Origin: Tannerellaceae bacterium
Lineage (GTDB): Bacteria; Bacteroidota; Bacteroidia; Bacteroidales; Tannerellaceae
DNA length: 64,000 nucleotides
Reading direction: 5' to 3'
Assembly (NCBI GenBank): GCA_021201295.1
Contig: JAJQFE010000033.1
Location: 1 to 64,000, forward strand
Positions 1-9,015 of the stretch are shown one piece after another. How positions within the stretch are numbered: position 1 is the first letter of the stretch; the number at the start of each line of letters is the position of its first letter. Both the position numbers and the translations under genes were made by a program. Below the pieces are notes generated by a model, which was given only the letters and a program-made list of their open reading frames with translations, was not told where the DNA came from and ran no database searches.

Positions 1-1
1 G

Positions 2-1152
2 TTGGTGCTGATGGAATGTTCTCTTGCCTGCCAGCAGAAAAAAGAAAAGGTAGAGGCAGAGGAAAAGCCCGCGCTGGAAAGTATAAGAGCCGGAATGGTG
101 GATAAAAAAGCAACTGATGAAACGGTTGCTTTGTTTGGGAATCTCAGAAGGTTGTCGGAAAATCATATTTTGTTCGGTTACCAGGCTGCCACAGAATATG
201 GCCGGGGTTGGTCGGGAGAGGAGGACCGTTCCGATGTAAAAGAGGCTACTGGCTCCCATCCGGCGGTGATCGGGCATGACTTTGCCGGGTTTACGGGTAG
301 TGAATCTCTGGAAGAGACAAAAAGAGAAATGGAGCGGCTGACGAAACTGATTTCGGATACGTATAACCGGGGAGGGGTCACCACCATTGCCTGGCATTTC
401 CGGAATCCGATTGAGGGAAACTCGTTTTATTGGGAGCAGAGTCCCGTCCGGACCGTGGAACGACTGATCCCGGGAGGGGACTATCATGAAAAATATAAAG
501 AGTTGCTGGGGTGGATCGGACAGTTTGCGAATCAAGTGAGAGGGGCGGATAGAAAATTAGTGCCTATGATCTTCCGGCCCTATCATGAATTTGACGGTGA
601 CTGGTTCTGGTGGGGTCAAAGCCACGCTACCCGGGAGGACTTTATTACCCTCTGGCGGTTTACGGTTGCTTATCTGCGGGATGAGTTGAATGTACATAAT
701 TTTATTTATGCCTTTTCTCCGGATTGCCGGTTCCATACGGAGGAAGAATTCCTGGACCGTTATCCCGGAGATGAATGGGTGGATATGGTAGGGGTGGATA
801 ATTACGCTGATTTTGGAAGGGATAGCACCGGTTCCCTGGAGGCAGGCATTCATAAACTGAAAATCGTTTCTGATTATGCCAAAGCCCACCATAAATTAGC
901 GGCTTTTACGGAAACGGGGCTGGAATCCATTCCAGATACTACCTGGTGGACACAAACCCTGTTACATGCCGTAAAAAATCCGGATATGCAGCTCGCCTAT
1001 GTATTGGTATGGCGGAATGATTCAAAAAGTGAAACTCATTACTATGCCACCCCCCCCCCAAAGGACATCCCAGCCATGCAAATTTCATGGAGTTCTATGA
1101 AGACCCCTTCACCCTGTTTGAAAATGACCTGAAGGATATATACCAATGGTAA
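2..1152 (+). CDS. GH26 beta-mannanase lipoprotein (5' end cut by window, frameshift near 3' end)
   Basis: Glycoside hydrolase family 26 endo-beta-1,4-mannanase that cleaves internal bonds of beta-mannan, probably on the cell surface or in the periplasm. The start lies at or beyond the window edge; the first residues contain a lipobox-like SLAC, so it is probably a lipoprotein. GH26 hallmarks are RPYHEFDGDWFWWG (acid/base Glu in the HE pair) and AFTETGLES (nucleophile Glu). The frame breaks in a run of ten C at 1050-1059: as read the protein ends at 1132 with a non-homologous tail, while the other frame continues KGHPSHANFMEFYEDP and stops at 1152, which matches the C-terminus of the second GH26 at 29171. 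The true product is therefore about six residues longer, with a different tail. Slippage, sequencing error or phase variation are all possible. Confidence 0.88.
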
Positions 1153-1188
1153 CCAAAGAATTCGGATTGAAATTAAAAAGCTAAATTA

Positions 1189-1365
1189 TAGTCCGAGGGG
1201 ATTTTACTAGTCCAAGGGGATTTGCAATCCCCGTTCTGGTGGGTATAAGGATTTTCAATTCGCTATATATACCGTAATGTTATTTTTTATAAAGTATTTT
1301 ATCGAATCAGGAGATCCTCATACCCATATAAATTCGGATTATAAATCCTCACGTCCAATAATCCC
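1189..1365. repeat. REP-like palindromic and direct repeat unit
   Basis: The gap between the GH26 gene and the SDR gene has dense repeat structure. TAGTCC(G/A)AGGGGATTT occurs at 1189-1204 and again at 1208-1223 (15 of 16 identical). GGGGATTTGCAATCCCC at 1216-1232 is a perfect 7-bp-stem hairpin. TGGGTATAAGGAT (1240-1252) is answered by ATCCTCATACCCA (1314-1326), and two AATTCGGATT blocks lie near the ends of the region. This resembles an intergenic REP or MITE-like unit; whether it recurs in the genome cannot be told from this window. Confidence 0.45.
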
Positions 1366-1414
1366 TAAGGGAAAAGCATAGGTTAGTTGAATAATATAAA
1401 ATAGAAAAAGATAG

Positions 1415-2143
1415 ATGAAACGGATTATCATTATAGGAGCTACTTCCGGAATTGGGCGAGAGGTGGCCTTGTTATATATCCAGGCAGGCTGGAGAGTAGG
1501 AATTGCCGGGAGAAGAGAGGATCTTTTGCAGGAATTAGCCGGGATCGCTCCGGACCGGATTTTTATGGAGGTGATTGATGTAACGCAGGAGGATGCCCCC
1601 CGGCGATTGATTTCACTGATTGAAAAAACGGGAGGAATGGACCTGTTCCTGCTAAGCTCCGGTATCGGTAAACAGAATATGGACCTGCAACCGGATATTG
1701 AACTGGATACGACTGTGACCAATGTGACGGGTTTTACCCAGATGGTGACGGCTGCGTTTAACTATTTCAAAAACCAGGGAGGAGGCCATCTGGCTGTGAT
1801 CAGTTCCATCGCAGGTACTAAAGGCTTAGGGGCAGCACCGGCCTATTCTGCCACCAAATGTTTTCAGAATACCTATATAGATGCACTGGCCCAATTAGCC
1901 CGTATGCAGCATCTGCCTGTTACTTTTACGGATATTCGTCCCGGGTTTGTGGCCACTCCTTTGCTGAGTGATGACCGTTATCCGATGTTAATGTCACCGG
2001 TAAAAGTAGCAAAACATATTGTGTCTGCGCTGAAACGGAAAAAGCGGGTGGCCATTATTGACAGCCGGTATGCGCTACTGGTTTTTTTCTGGCGGTTGAT
2101 CCCCGGATGGATATGGGAGAGGCTTCCGGTTAAAAACAGATAA
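1415..2143 (+). CDS. short-chain dehydrogenase/reductase (SDR)
   Basis: Classical SDR oxidoreductase of 242 residues, the usual length for the family. The N-terminal Rossmann fold carries GATSGIG (residues 8-14), the dinucleotide-binding TGxxxGIG variant. The catalytic Ser lies in AVISSIAG and the YxxxK pair in AYSATKCFQN. The C-terminal 30 residues end in a hydrophobic stretch (YALLVFFWRLIPGWIW), suggesting membrane association, as in several Bacteroidota SDRs of the DltE/YqjQ-like group. The substrate cannot be deduced. It stands alone between a repeat-rich gap and the convergent GH97 gene, so it is not clearly part of the mannan genes. Confidence 0.85.
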   Translation: MKRIIIIGATSGIGREVALLYIQAGWRVGIAGRREDLLQELAGIAPDRIFMEVIDVTQEDAPRRLISLIEKTGGMDLFLLSSGIGKQNMDLQPDIELDTTVTNVTGFTQMVTAAFNYFKNQGGGHLAVISSIAGTKGLGAAPAYSATKCFQNTYIDALAQLARMQHLPVTFTDIRPGFVATPLLSDDRYPMLMSPVKVAKHIVSALKRKKRVAIIDSRYALLVFFWRLIPGWIWERLPVKNR

Positions 2144-2284
2144 CCGTACACTATAGGCATATCCGGCTGGTTTGCTGTCGAAGAAACTATTTATTCCAGT
2201 GCCCCTTCTTTCTTTTCTCTTTCAACAAGCCAGTTTAATTCAAGCTCCTCCAGTAAACGGTGAATCAGATAAAGAAATAAAAAC

Positions 2285-2317
2285 ACGGGCGGAAACTTAG
2301 AACAAGAATCCGCCCGT
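2285..2317 (-). terminator. rho-independent terminator after the GH97 gene
   Basis: ACGGGCGGA (2285-2293) pairs perfectly with TCCGCCCGT (2309-2317). Read on the minus strand, the stem is followed by GTGTTTTTATTTC, a U-rich tail, 20 bp past the GH97 stop. Confidence 0.7.
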
Positions 2318-2336
2318 TAACATAGATGAAATGTGG

Positions 2337-4352
2337 TTAGTCAACCGGAGTAATGCGGGCTGTCCAGCCACCTCCGGAATACATTTGGATCGTTTGGGTG
2401 TCGTTTGCAGTAATCCGGACCACCTCTTTTTGGTAATCGGTCGCATCCCGGTCTGCGTTGATACCATCCCGGAAGATCTCTGCTTCGTAAGTCCCTTCGC
2501 CTAAAAATGAAAAGTCTATGGTCTTTTCCCGTTCTGTCCAGTTGGTCATGGCTCCTACATACCATTCCCGCCCTTTTCTACGGGCCAGCATAATATATTC
2601 CGCTATTTCTCCGTCCAGTACGATCGTTTCATCGAAGACCGTAGGAATACGGGTGATAAAATCCGTGCATTCCTGTTCACGAATATAATCAGTCGGACTG
2701 TCAGCCATCATTTCAAAGGGGGCTTCATAGACTATATACATCGCTAACTGATGCACACGGGTCCCCTGGCTCATCGGGTTATCATTGATTGTCCGGTAAA
2801 TCGCGCAGGTGGCATTCCGCATAGCCCCCGGCGTATAGTCGAGCGGGCCGGCCATCATCCGTATATAGGGGATGGTGACATCATACTGGGGATGGTCATC
2901 CCGGATCTGTCCGTTGAGGATTGGTGCCCATTTGAAATTCTCTAATCCTTTGACTCCCTCAAAATTGAGGATATTCGGGTAGGTACGCTGGATACCTGTC
3001 GCTTTCATGCCATGCAGGTTTAAAATCAATTGATGGTCGGCTGCTGCCTGTGCCATATCGTAGACAATATCTATCATATGCTGGTCGTCACTGTCAAAAA
3101 AATCTACTTTGAATCCTTTGACACCCATTTGCGCATAATAAGGAAATACCTGCTCTTTCTCTTTATGGATCAGTTCCCAGCTGGCCCACAGGATAATATC
3201 TACATTTTTTTGTTTCCCATATTCCACCAGTCCGGGTATATTTACTTCCGGTATGGACTCCATCAGGGTCGTTGTACTCCAGCCCCAGTCAATGATTATA
3301 TATTCGATCTGGTTGGCAGCCGCAAAGTCGATTGTATATTTATAACTTTCCGTATTAATCCCTGCTTTGAAATCCACTCCCCGGAGGTTATAATTATGCC
3401 ACCAGTCCCATGCGGATTTCCCTGGTTTGATCCAGGAAATATCCTGTATACGGCAGGGAGCAGCTAATTTTTGTACCATATCATTATTGGCCAATTGTCC
3501 ATCCTGTTCACTGATGACCATGGCCCGCCAGGGATACGTCCGGTCTCCTTTGGTTTTGGCAATATAATCTGCCCGTTTAGTAGCAATAAAGTTTAACATA
3601 TTATATCCGCCGATCTCTCCTTCGAGTGGATAAGGTGCAAAAACAGCCTGGATACTGTTGGGTTGGTCCGGATTCACCGTCAGGAACATGCCCGGGTAAT
3701 TTTCTACATTACTTTCCAGAATAACCGCTTTTTTCCCGTTCCCCAAATCCACTAACAGTGGAACAATCGCCAGTGAATCTACAGCCATTTCCGAAATATG
3801 AATCTCATCATAAAAGGATTCAAAAGAATAACTGTAGCGTTCATCTCCCCGCATGTCGTTCACATAAGGTACGAATGCTTTATGATCGGCATTAAACAGG
3901 AAATTGGATTCTTCATTTGTAATGGTCAGCTCTCCTTTCCGGTGGGTCAGGAACCGGTAGGCTACTCCGTCATTATAGGCACGGAATTCCAGTGTGTAAT
4001 TTCCCCTGAATCGCAAAAGGAGCTGATTGTATTGATCAGTTACCCGGCTCTTTTTGTAGAATGGTGTTTCGAAAGAGTTGTCTATGAAGTGTTGGGTAGA
4101 CTTAGAGATGCGGGCATTCTTTCCTAATTTTTCTCCGGTAGAAAGTGTCATGGAAAGAGCGGAAGGAAGTAGTACCTGGGTTTCCTTATGATTTACCTGC
4201 CAGGTAATCCCTTCTCCTACTTCTACTGTTAACTCAATCTTTTTATCCGGAGAAGTGAGGGTATAGCTTATACCGGTTTGAGCGATACCTGCCAATGTGG
4301 TTCCTGTAAGAATAGATACTATACAAATAATCTTCTGTAGGGTTGCTTTCAT
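2337..4352 (-). CDS. GH97 alpha-glycosidase, probably retaining alpha-galactosidase type
   Basis: Glycoside hydrolase family 97, 671 residues from the chosen start. The frame is open to 4415, but the start at 4352 gives a clean signal peptide (MKATLQKIICIVSILTG...AQ) and leaves a TACTTTTG promoter box at 4413-4420. The N-terminal beta-sandwich spans about 25-290, the catalytic (beta/alpha)8 barrel about 300-560, and the C-terminal beta domain follows. GH97 has inverting (SusB-like glucosidases) and retaining (alpha-galactosidase) members; the retaining ones use an Asp nucleophile near residue 415 and a Glu near 470. Here Asp417 in GFKVDFFDS and Glu465/Glu471 in NFEGVKGLE fit the retaining type. 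Inference: it removes alpha-galactosyl side chains from galactomannan, matching neighbouring mannan genes. An alpha-glucosidase role is not excluded. Confidence 0.85.
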   Translation of the reverse strand: MKATLQKIICIVSILTGTTLAGIAQTGISYTLTSPDKKIELTVEVGEGITWQVNHKETQVLLPSALSMTLSTGEKLGKNARISKSTQHFIDNSFETPFYKKSRVTDQYNQLLLRFRGNYTLEFRAYNDGVAYRFLTHRKGELTITNEESNFLFNADHKAFVPYVNDMRGDERYSYSFESFYDEIHISEMAVDSLAIVPLLVDLGNGKKAVILESNVENYPGMFLTVNPDQPNSIQAVFAPYPLEGEIGGYNMLNFIATKRADYIAKTKGDRTYPWRAMVISEQDGQLANNDMVQKLAAPCRIQDISWIKPGKSAWDWWHNYNLRGVDFKAGINTESYKYTIDFAAANQIEYIIIDWGWSTTTLMESIPEVNIPGLVEYGKQKNVDIILWASWELIHKEKEQVFPYYAQMGVKGFKVDFFDSDDQHMIDIVYDMAQAAADHQLILNLHGMKATGIQRTYPNILNFEGVKGLENFKWAPILNGQIRDDHPQYDVTIPYIRMMAGPLDYTPGAMRNATCAIYRTINDNPMSQGTRVHQLAMYIVYEAPFEMMADSPTDYIREQECTDFITRIPTVFDETIVLDGEIAEYIMLARRKGREWYVGAMTNWTEREKTIDFSFLGEGTYEAEIFRDGINADRDATDYQKEVVRITANDTQTIQMYSGGGWTARITPVD

Positions 4353-4412
4353 ATGAACTGATAAAAACCCGGAACTTTCCGGAAAGGATTCTACATTAGT
4401 GATTTTTCGTAT

Positions 4413-4420
4413 CAAAAGTA
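4413..4420 (-). promoter_or_regulatory. Bacteroidota -7 box upstream of GH97
   Basis: Minus strand TACTTTTG matches TAnnTTTG. It lies 61 bases before the ATG at 4352 and inside the longer open frame, which supports the shorter start. A clear -33 TTTG is not seen. Confidence 0.5.
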
Positions 4421-4578
4421 ATAAAATCTGTTTAATCCTGTAAGTTAGGGAGCTGTTTTATTTTAAAATATAACAATAATAAAAGTTTTGGATACATATT
4501 TATAAATCCGGATGTCGTTTTTTTACAAAAGTGTAAAGGTTTCTCACACAATTGAATCCCTGCTTTTTACAGAATGTG

Positions 4579-4586
4579 TATTTTTG
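4579..4586 (+). promoter_or_regulatory. Bacteroidota -7 box upstream of the acetylesterase
   Basis: TATTTTTG matches TAnnTTTG, with a TTG at 4552-4554 as a possible -33 element (24-base spacing, slightly long). The start codon follows 66 bases later. Confidence 0.45.
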
Positions 4587-4652
4587 TGCCCGGTATGATG
4601 CCGGATTTCCGGCAAACCCTGAAGAACTGATTATTAAAAAATAAAAACTACC

Positions 4653-6068
4653 ATGAAACGAATACTTTTTTGTCTCTTTCTTTTGACTCTATTCTTTTCT
4701 ATTGCCCAGGCTAAAGTGAAGTTACCGGAGATTTTGGGGGATCATATGGTGCTTCAGCAAAATACCCATGTAAATATATGGGGTGAGGCAGCTCCCGGCC
4801 GGCCCATACAGATCACCTCTTCCTGGAGTGAGGAGGTGTATACCGGAAATGCAGGAAGTGATGGTTACTGGCTGATTCCTGTTCGTACTCCTGCAGCCAG
4901 TAATGCACCGCAATGGATCCGGATTGATGATGGCGAAGCTGTTATTTTGAATGATATCCTCATTGGAGAAGTCTGGTTTTGTTCGGGACAATCTAATATG
5001 GAAATGCCTTTAAGGGGTTTCTGGAATTGTCCTGTTGAAGGAGCCAATCAGACAATTGCCACTTCAGGAACCTATAACCATATCCGGGTGGTTACCATCC
5101 CTAAAACTGCTGAGGTAACTCCACAGGCCACTGTTTCCGGCAGATGGAAAGTGTCTATCCCTGAACATGCGGCTGAATTTACGGCTACGGGTTATTACTT
5201 TGCTATGTTGTTGAATCAGGCATTGGATGTTCCGGTCGGATTGATTAATTGCAGTTGGGGTGGCTCTTCTGTGGAGGGATGGCTGAACAAAGAGATGCTG
5301 GAGACTTATCCGGATGTGGATCTGTCTTTGGCTGGTAGTGACAGGATACATCCCATGTCACAACCCATGATTATGTATAATGGCATGTTGCATCCGTTGA
5401 CTAAGTACACGATCAAAGGCTTTTTATGGTATCAGGGAGAAGCCAATGTCGGAAGGCATCAGACCTATGCAGAGCGATTGGCTGCCATGGTCAATTTGTG
5501 GCGTTCGGAATGGCAGCAGGAAGATCTTCCTTTTTATTATGTGGAGATTGCTCCGTATGAATATGGTGAAGGAGATGCTGCGGCTTATCTGCGTGAAGCA
5601 CAGTATAAGGCTCAGCAACTGATTCCTAATAGTGGGATGGTTTGTACGAATGACCTGGTGGAAGCCTATGAGCGGATGAATATTCATCCTAAAAATAAAC
5701 GGACGGTAGGGGAACGCCTGGCTTATATGGCTTTGAATAATACCTATGGATATAAGAGTATTCTGTGTCGTGGACCGGAATATGACTCTATGGAGGTACA
5801 GGATGGGCAGGTAATTCTGTCTTTTACCTATGCGGACGAAGGATTTAACCGTGAAGATGGTATCCTGGGATTTGAAATAGCCGGAGCTGACCAGACTTTT
5901 TATCCGGCTATTGCAGTGGCGGACCTGGATACTAAAAAAATTGTGGTATCTAGTGAACAGGTGACAGATCCGGTTGCTGTCCGGTATGGTTTCCGTAACT
6001 ATCTGCCGGGTAATTTATATAATATACGGGAATTGCCCGTTGTACCTTTCCGTACTGATACCTGGTAA
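4653..6068 (+). CDS. SGNH-type acetylesterase (sialate O-acetylesterase family)
   Basis: Secreted carbohydrate acetylesterase of 471 residues. The signal peptide is residues 1-20 (ending AQA). The catalytic Ser is in FCSGQSNMEM (about residue 112), the block I motif of the SASA/SGNH family; GFLWYQGEAN is a second conserved block, and the His is likely the one in MNIHPKNKRTVGERLA. The family takes acetyl groups off sialic acid or, in polysaccharide loci, off acetylated xylan or mannan. Divergent from GH97 and near GH26 and GH2 mannan enzymes, so removal of O-acetyl groups from mannan is the best inference. A sialidase context is absent. The C-terminal 80 residues form a small beta domain. Confidence 0.82.
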   Translation: MKRILFCLFLLTLFFSIAQAKVKLPEILGDHMVLQQNTHVNIWGEAAPGRPIQITSSWSEEVYTGNAGSDGYWLIPVRTPAASNAPQWIRIDDGEAVILNDILIGEVWFCSGQSNMEMPLRGFWNCPVEGANQTIATSGTYNHIRVVTIPKTAEVTPQATVSGRWKVSIPEHAAEFTATGYYFAMLLNQALDVPVGLINCSWGGSSVEGWLNKEMLETYPDVDLSLAGSDRIHPMSQPMIMYNGMLHPLTKYTIKGFLWYQGEANVGRHQTYAERLAAMVNLWRSEWQQEDLPFYYVEIAPYEYGEGDAAAYLREAQYKAQQLIPNSGMVCTNDLVEAYERMNIHPKNKRTVGERLAYMALNNTYGYKSILCRGPEYDSMEVQDGQVILSFTYADEGFNREDGILGFEIAGADQTFYPAIAVADLDTKKIVVSSEQVTDPVAVRYGFRNYLPGNLYNIRELPVVPFRTDTW

Positions 6069-6081
6069 TTTTCCGGATGAT

Positions 6082-6390
6082 ATGCGTATGGAGGATTTTG
6101 ATTCAATTGTCTATTCGATTGTCAGGGAAATTCCGTCCGGGAAAGTCATTACCTATGGGAAAATTGCGGCTCTGGCAGGAAAACCTCAGTGGTCAGGAAG
6201 GGTAGGGCATGCCATGTCCTGTGCTCCCCGTACTTTGCAACTGCCCTGTCACCGGGTGGTAAACAGCCAGGGCAGATTAGTCCCCGGCTGGTAGGAACAG
6301 CGGAGTTTATTGGAAAAGGAAGGGGTCACTTTCCGGCCGAATGGGTCTGTTGATCTCAAAAGGAATGCCTGGGAAGATGTGCTTTTCTGA
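6082..6390 (+). CDS. MGMT/Ogt-type alkylated-DNA methyltransferase domain, interrupted by in-frame TAG
   Basis: DNA repair protein comprising only the C-terminal active-site domain of O6-alkylguanine-DNA alkyltransferase, about 102 codons. GKVITYGKIAALAG is the conserved helix and LPCHRVVNSQGRLVPGW holds the alkyl-acceptor Cys (PCHR), so it is not a Cys-less ATL protein. An amber codon at 6292-6294 follows GW; the same frame then continues EQRSLLEKEGVTF to a TGA at 6388-6390, and these residues are the normal end of the domain. The stop therefore looks like a point change (for example CAG or GAG to TAG) or a consensus error. The start at 6082 is 13 bases after the esterase stop. Confidence 0.75.
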
Positions 6391-6532
6391 ATTTTTCTGG
6401 TCGATGAATTCATTTATGCTAAACGTGAGCCATCACTTGCTGTCTTTTTATTTCGGAAACATTTCCCTTTGAGAGGTTGTTAAAGGAGTAATTATAAGAA
6501 GATTTAGTAATTACTTATAAACCGATCTCAAA

Positions 6533-7650
6533 ATGAAGAAATATGAAAAACTCTCTTTAAATGAGGCAATTGATAATTTTGTTGTTCATCATAAAAAGGA
6601 GTTGCCGGAAACTATACAGGGAAAAATAGCTGTTTCTATTACCATTCCCACCCATCGTATTGCTCCTGATAATAAGCTGGATAGTATTAATCTGAAAAAT
6701 CAGGTTACGGAAGTAGAGAAGGAACTTCATCAAAAGCTCTTTAAAAGGAACGTGGAAGTGATCATGGAGAATATTAAACAGGCGGAAGCACTCATTGATC
6801 ACAAACATAATCTGGATAGCCTGGTTTTATATGCAAATGAAAAGTTTGCTGCTATTATTAAACTTCCTGTTCGTTTGGAGGCTGAGGCTATGGTGGGTAC
6901 TTATTTTGATGTACGTCCTCTATATAAAGCACGCCAGCAAAGAAGCACGTATTATATTATTACTATAAGTCGTCATAAGATTCGTTTGATTGAGGCGGTG
7001 AATAACCGTTTGATACAGGAAGTTCATAATAAGGATTTCCCGTTTGAAAATACAGAATATTATATTACTGATCCTGAAAAACTGGCACAGGATGTTTTTA
7101 TTGAGAATCAGATCAAAGAGTATTTCAATGTGGCGGACAAACGCTTTAAAAATTATCTGAATAAAAATCCGTTACCTATCGTACTGGCAGGGGATATTAA
7201 AATGACTTCTTATTATAAGGAGATGATGGATAATGACCGGACCTATATCGGTTCTATTCATGGAAGTTTTGATCATACTCCGGATCATGAACTGATTCCT
7301 CAGGCCTATTTTGTCGTACAACAGTTTATGACGGATGTAGAGAAAAATACCAGGCGGTACTGGAAGCAGCCCAATCCAATGCTATGTTAGCAAGTGATTA
7401 CAATGAAATCTGCCGGCTGGCAGGATTGGGAAATGTAAAAACGTTGTTCATAGGAGAGAATTTCCGGTTAAACGGAAAGGTAGAGGAGAATGCACTGAAC
7501 CTGGCTCCTAAAAATTTATCCCGGGAAACAGATGAAGATCTGGTGCTGAATATTATCGATAAGGTGGGGGCTACGGACGGACAGATCGTTTTTCTTCCGG
7601 ATGATATGATTTCGGAATATCAGGGACTGGCTTTAGTAAAACGGTTTTAA
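6533..7650 (+). CDS. baeRF-type (release-factor-like) protein, frameshifted at A5 run
   Basis: Looks like a baeRF3/baeRF6-type member of the bacterial family related to archaeal/eukaryotic release factor eRF1. Family traits: RPLYKARQQRSTYYIITISRHKIRLIEA (a central beta-sheet block), then a long middle domain and a C-terminal L7Ae-like domain (GLGNVKTLFIGENF ... DGQIVFLPDDM). As read it splits into 285 and 88 codon frames. Adding one A to the run at 7343-7347 joins them as VEKKYQAVLEAAQSNAMLAS, giving about 372 residues, a normal family length. So a one-base deletion or sequencing error is almost certain. Function is not established; a ribosome-linked or stress role is assumed for the family. 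No operon partners are evident. Confidence 0.7.
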
Positions 7651-7689
7651 CCTTTTACTGGGCAAAGAATGGTTTGAAGGAGTTGTCAT

Positions 7690-8844
7690 ATGATAAAAAT
7701 CTTTACTATATCCGGTTTGTTTTATAGTGTTTGTATAAGTTTTATACTCATGTCTTTTTTTCTCTGTTTCTCTTCCTGTTCGGAGGATGATCACCCTGTG
7801 ATCCAACCGGAGGATTCCTATTCCCGTACTTTACTGGTTTATCTGGCCGGGGATAATAATCTTTCCTATGAAACAGATGAGAAAATTGAAAGTATGGTAA
7901 AAGGCTGGAGTGGGGAAGGTGGAAACCTGATTATTTATCAGGATAAAAGTAATACGGTTCCGCAGTTACTGGAAGTATACCGGGATAATGGGGTAAATTA
8001 TACACAGGTCATTCAGACGTATGAAGAAGAAAATTCAGCCGATCCGACAGTGCTGGCCCGTATCGTGGGTGAGGTAGTACGGTTATATCCGGCAGATTCC
8101 TATGGCCTGATCTTTTTTTCGCATGCTTCCAGGTGGTTGCCGTCAGCCACGTTGACAGCTCCCCGTTCTATGGGTATGGATGGAGATACGAAGATGGAAT
8201 TATTGGACTTTGCAGAAGCTCTTCCCGGACATGTTTTTGATTTTATTATTCTTGAAACCTGTTTCTCTGCGGGAATTGAGCTTGCGTATGAGTTAAGGGA
8301 TAAAACTGATTATATTCTGGGTTCCTCTGCGGAAATTGTTTCTCCCGGGTTCCGGGAAATCTATGCCCGGTATATGGATTATCTTTTTAAACAAGATGCG
8401 GATCTGACCGGATTTGCCAGGAAGGCTTTTGAGTGGGTGTCGGCTCAATCAGGTGTTTTTCAGTCCGGTACGTTGAGTCTGATCCGTACTGCTTCTTTGC
8501 CGGTACTGGCGGACTGGCTTTCGGTACATATACAGGATCTGGATATCTCTGAACAAGTAGATGATATACAACATTTTGACCGTTATTCTTACCGATTATT
8601 TTTTGATATGGAGGATTATTATTCCCGGTTGGTAAAGGAAAGTGACCGGGAGACTTTATCCGGGTTAATCGGTGATTGTATCGTTTATAAAGCAGCTACT
8701 CCCTATTTTATGTATTCTTCTTCTTACCAGGGTTTTGTTATTGATCAACATAGTGGATTTACTACTTATATTTTGCAGGATGAATTCCCTTACCTCAATG
8801 AACAGTATCAAGAGATGAGTTGGTATAAAGCGGTTTATCCCTGA
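7690..8844 (+). CDS. clostripain-family (C11) cysteine peptidase lipoprotein
   Basis: Cell-envelope cysteine peptidase of the clostripain/C11 family, 384 residues. The N-terminus has a hydrophobic segment ending in the lipobox-like FSSC (about residue 31), so it is probably lipid-anchored. The catalytic His is in GLIFFSHASRW (the usual SHG has become SHA) and the Cys in ILETCFSAGIELAYEL; the family cleaves after Arg or Lys. Bacteroidota genomes carry many such secreted C11 proteins of unknown substrate. The C-terminal third shows no recognised domain. It follows the baeRF gene by 39 bases but shares no obvious function with it. Confidence 0.8.
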   Translation: MIKIFTISGLFYSVCISFILMSFFLCFSSCSEDDHPVIQPEDSYSRTLLVYLAGDNNLSYETDEKIESMVKGWSGEGGNLIIYQDKSNTVPQLLEVYRDNGVNYTQVIQTYEEENSADPTVLARIVGEVVRLYPADSYGLIFFSHASRWLPSATLTAPRSMGMDGDTKMELLDFAEALPGHVFDFIILETCFSAGIELAYELRDKTDYILGSSAEIVSPGFREIYARYMDYLFKQDADLTGFARKAFEWVSAQSGVFQSGTLSLIRTASLPVLADWLSVHIQDLDISEQVDDIQHFDRYSYRLFFDMEDYYSRLVKESDRETLSGLIGDCIVYKAATPYFMYSSSYQGFVIDQHSGFTTYILQDEFPYLNEQYQEMSWYKAVYP

Positions 8845-8960
8845 TCCGGAAGTTGTTTTTAGCCTTTTCTGACGTATCTGTTTCTTTACTTCTGCCATCT
8901 GAAGAAATATTTTTTCCATAGTTGGTGCATAGAAAATAAGGTCATCCGTTAATTATTTCT

Positions 8961-8968
8961 TACATTTG
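8961..8968 (+). promoter_or_regulatory. Bacteroidota -7 box upstream of FtsX-like permease
   Basis: TACATTTG matches TAnnTTTG. It is 47 bases before the ATG at 9016. No clear -33 element. Confidence 0.45.
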
Positions 8969-9015
8969 GCACATAGACCTGAGGTACAGGCCCGGGAGAA
9001 ACACTATTGATAGAC

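Noticed and set aside
3030-3467. 145-codon plus-strand frame inside GH97
   Set aside because: Antisense shadow of GH97; no signal or domain.
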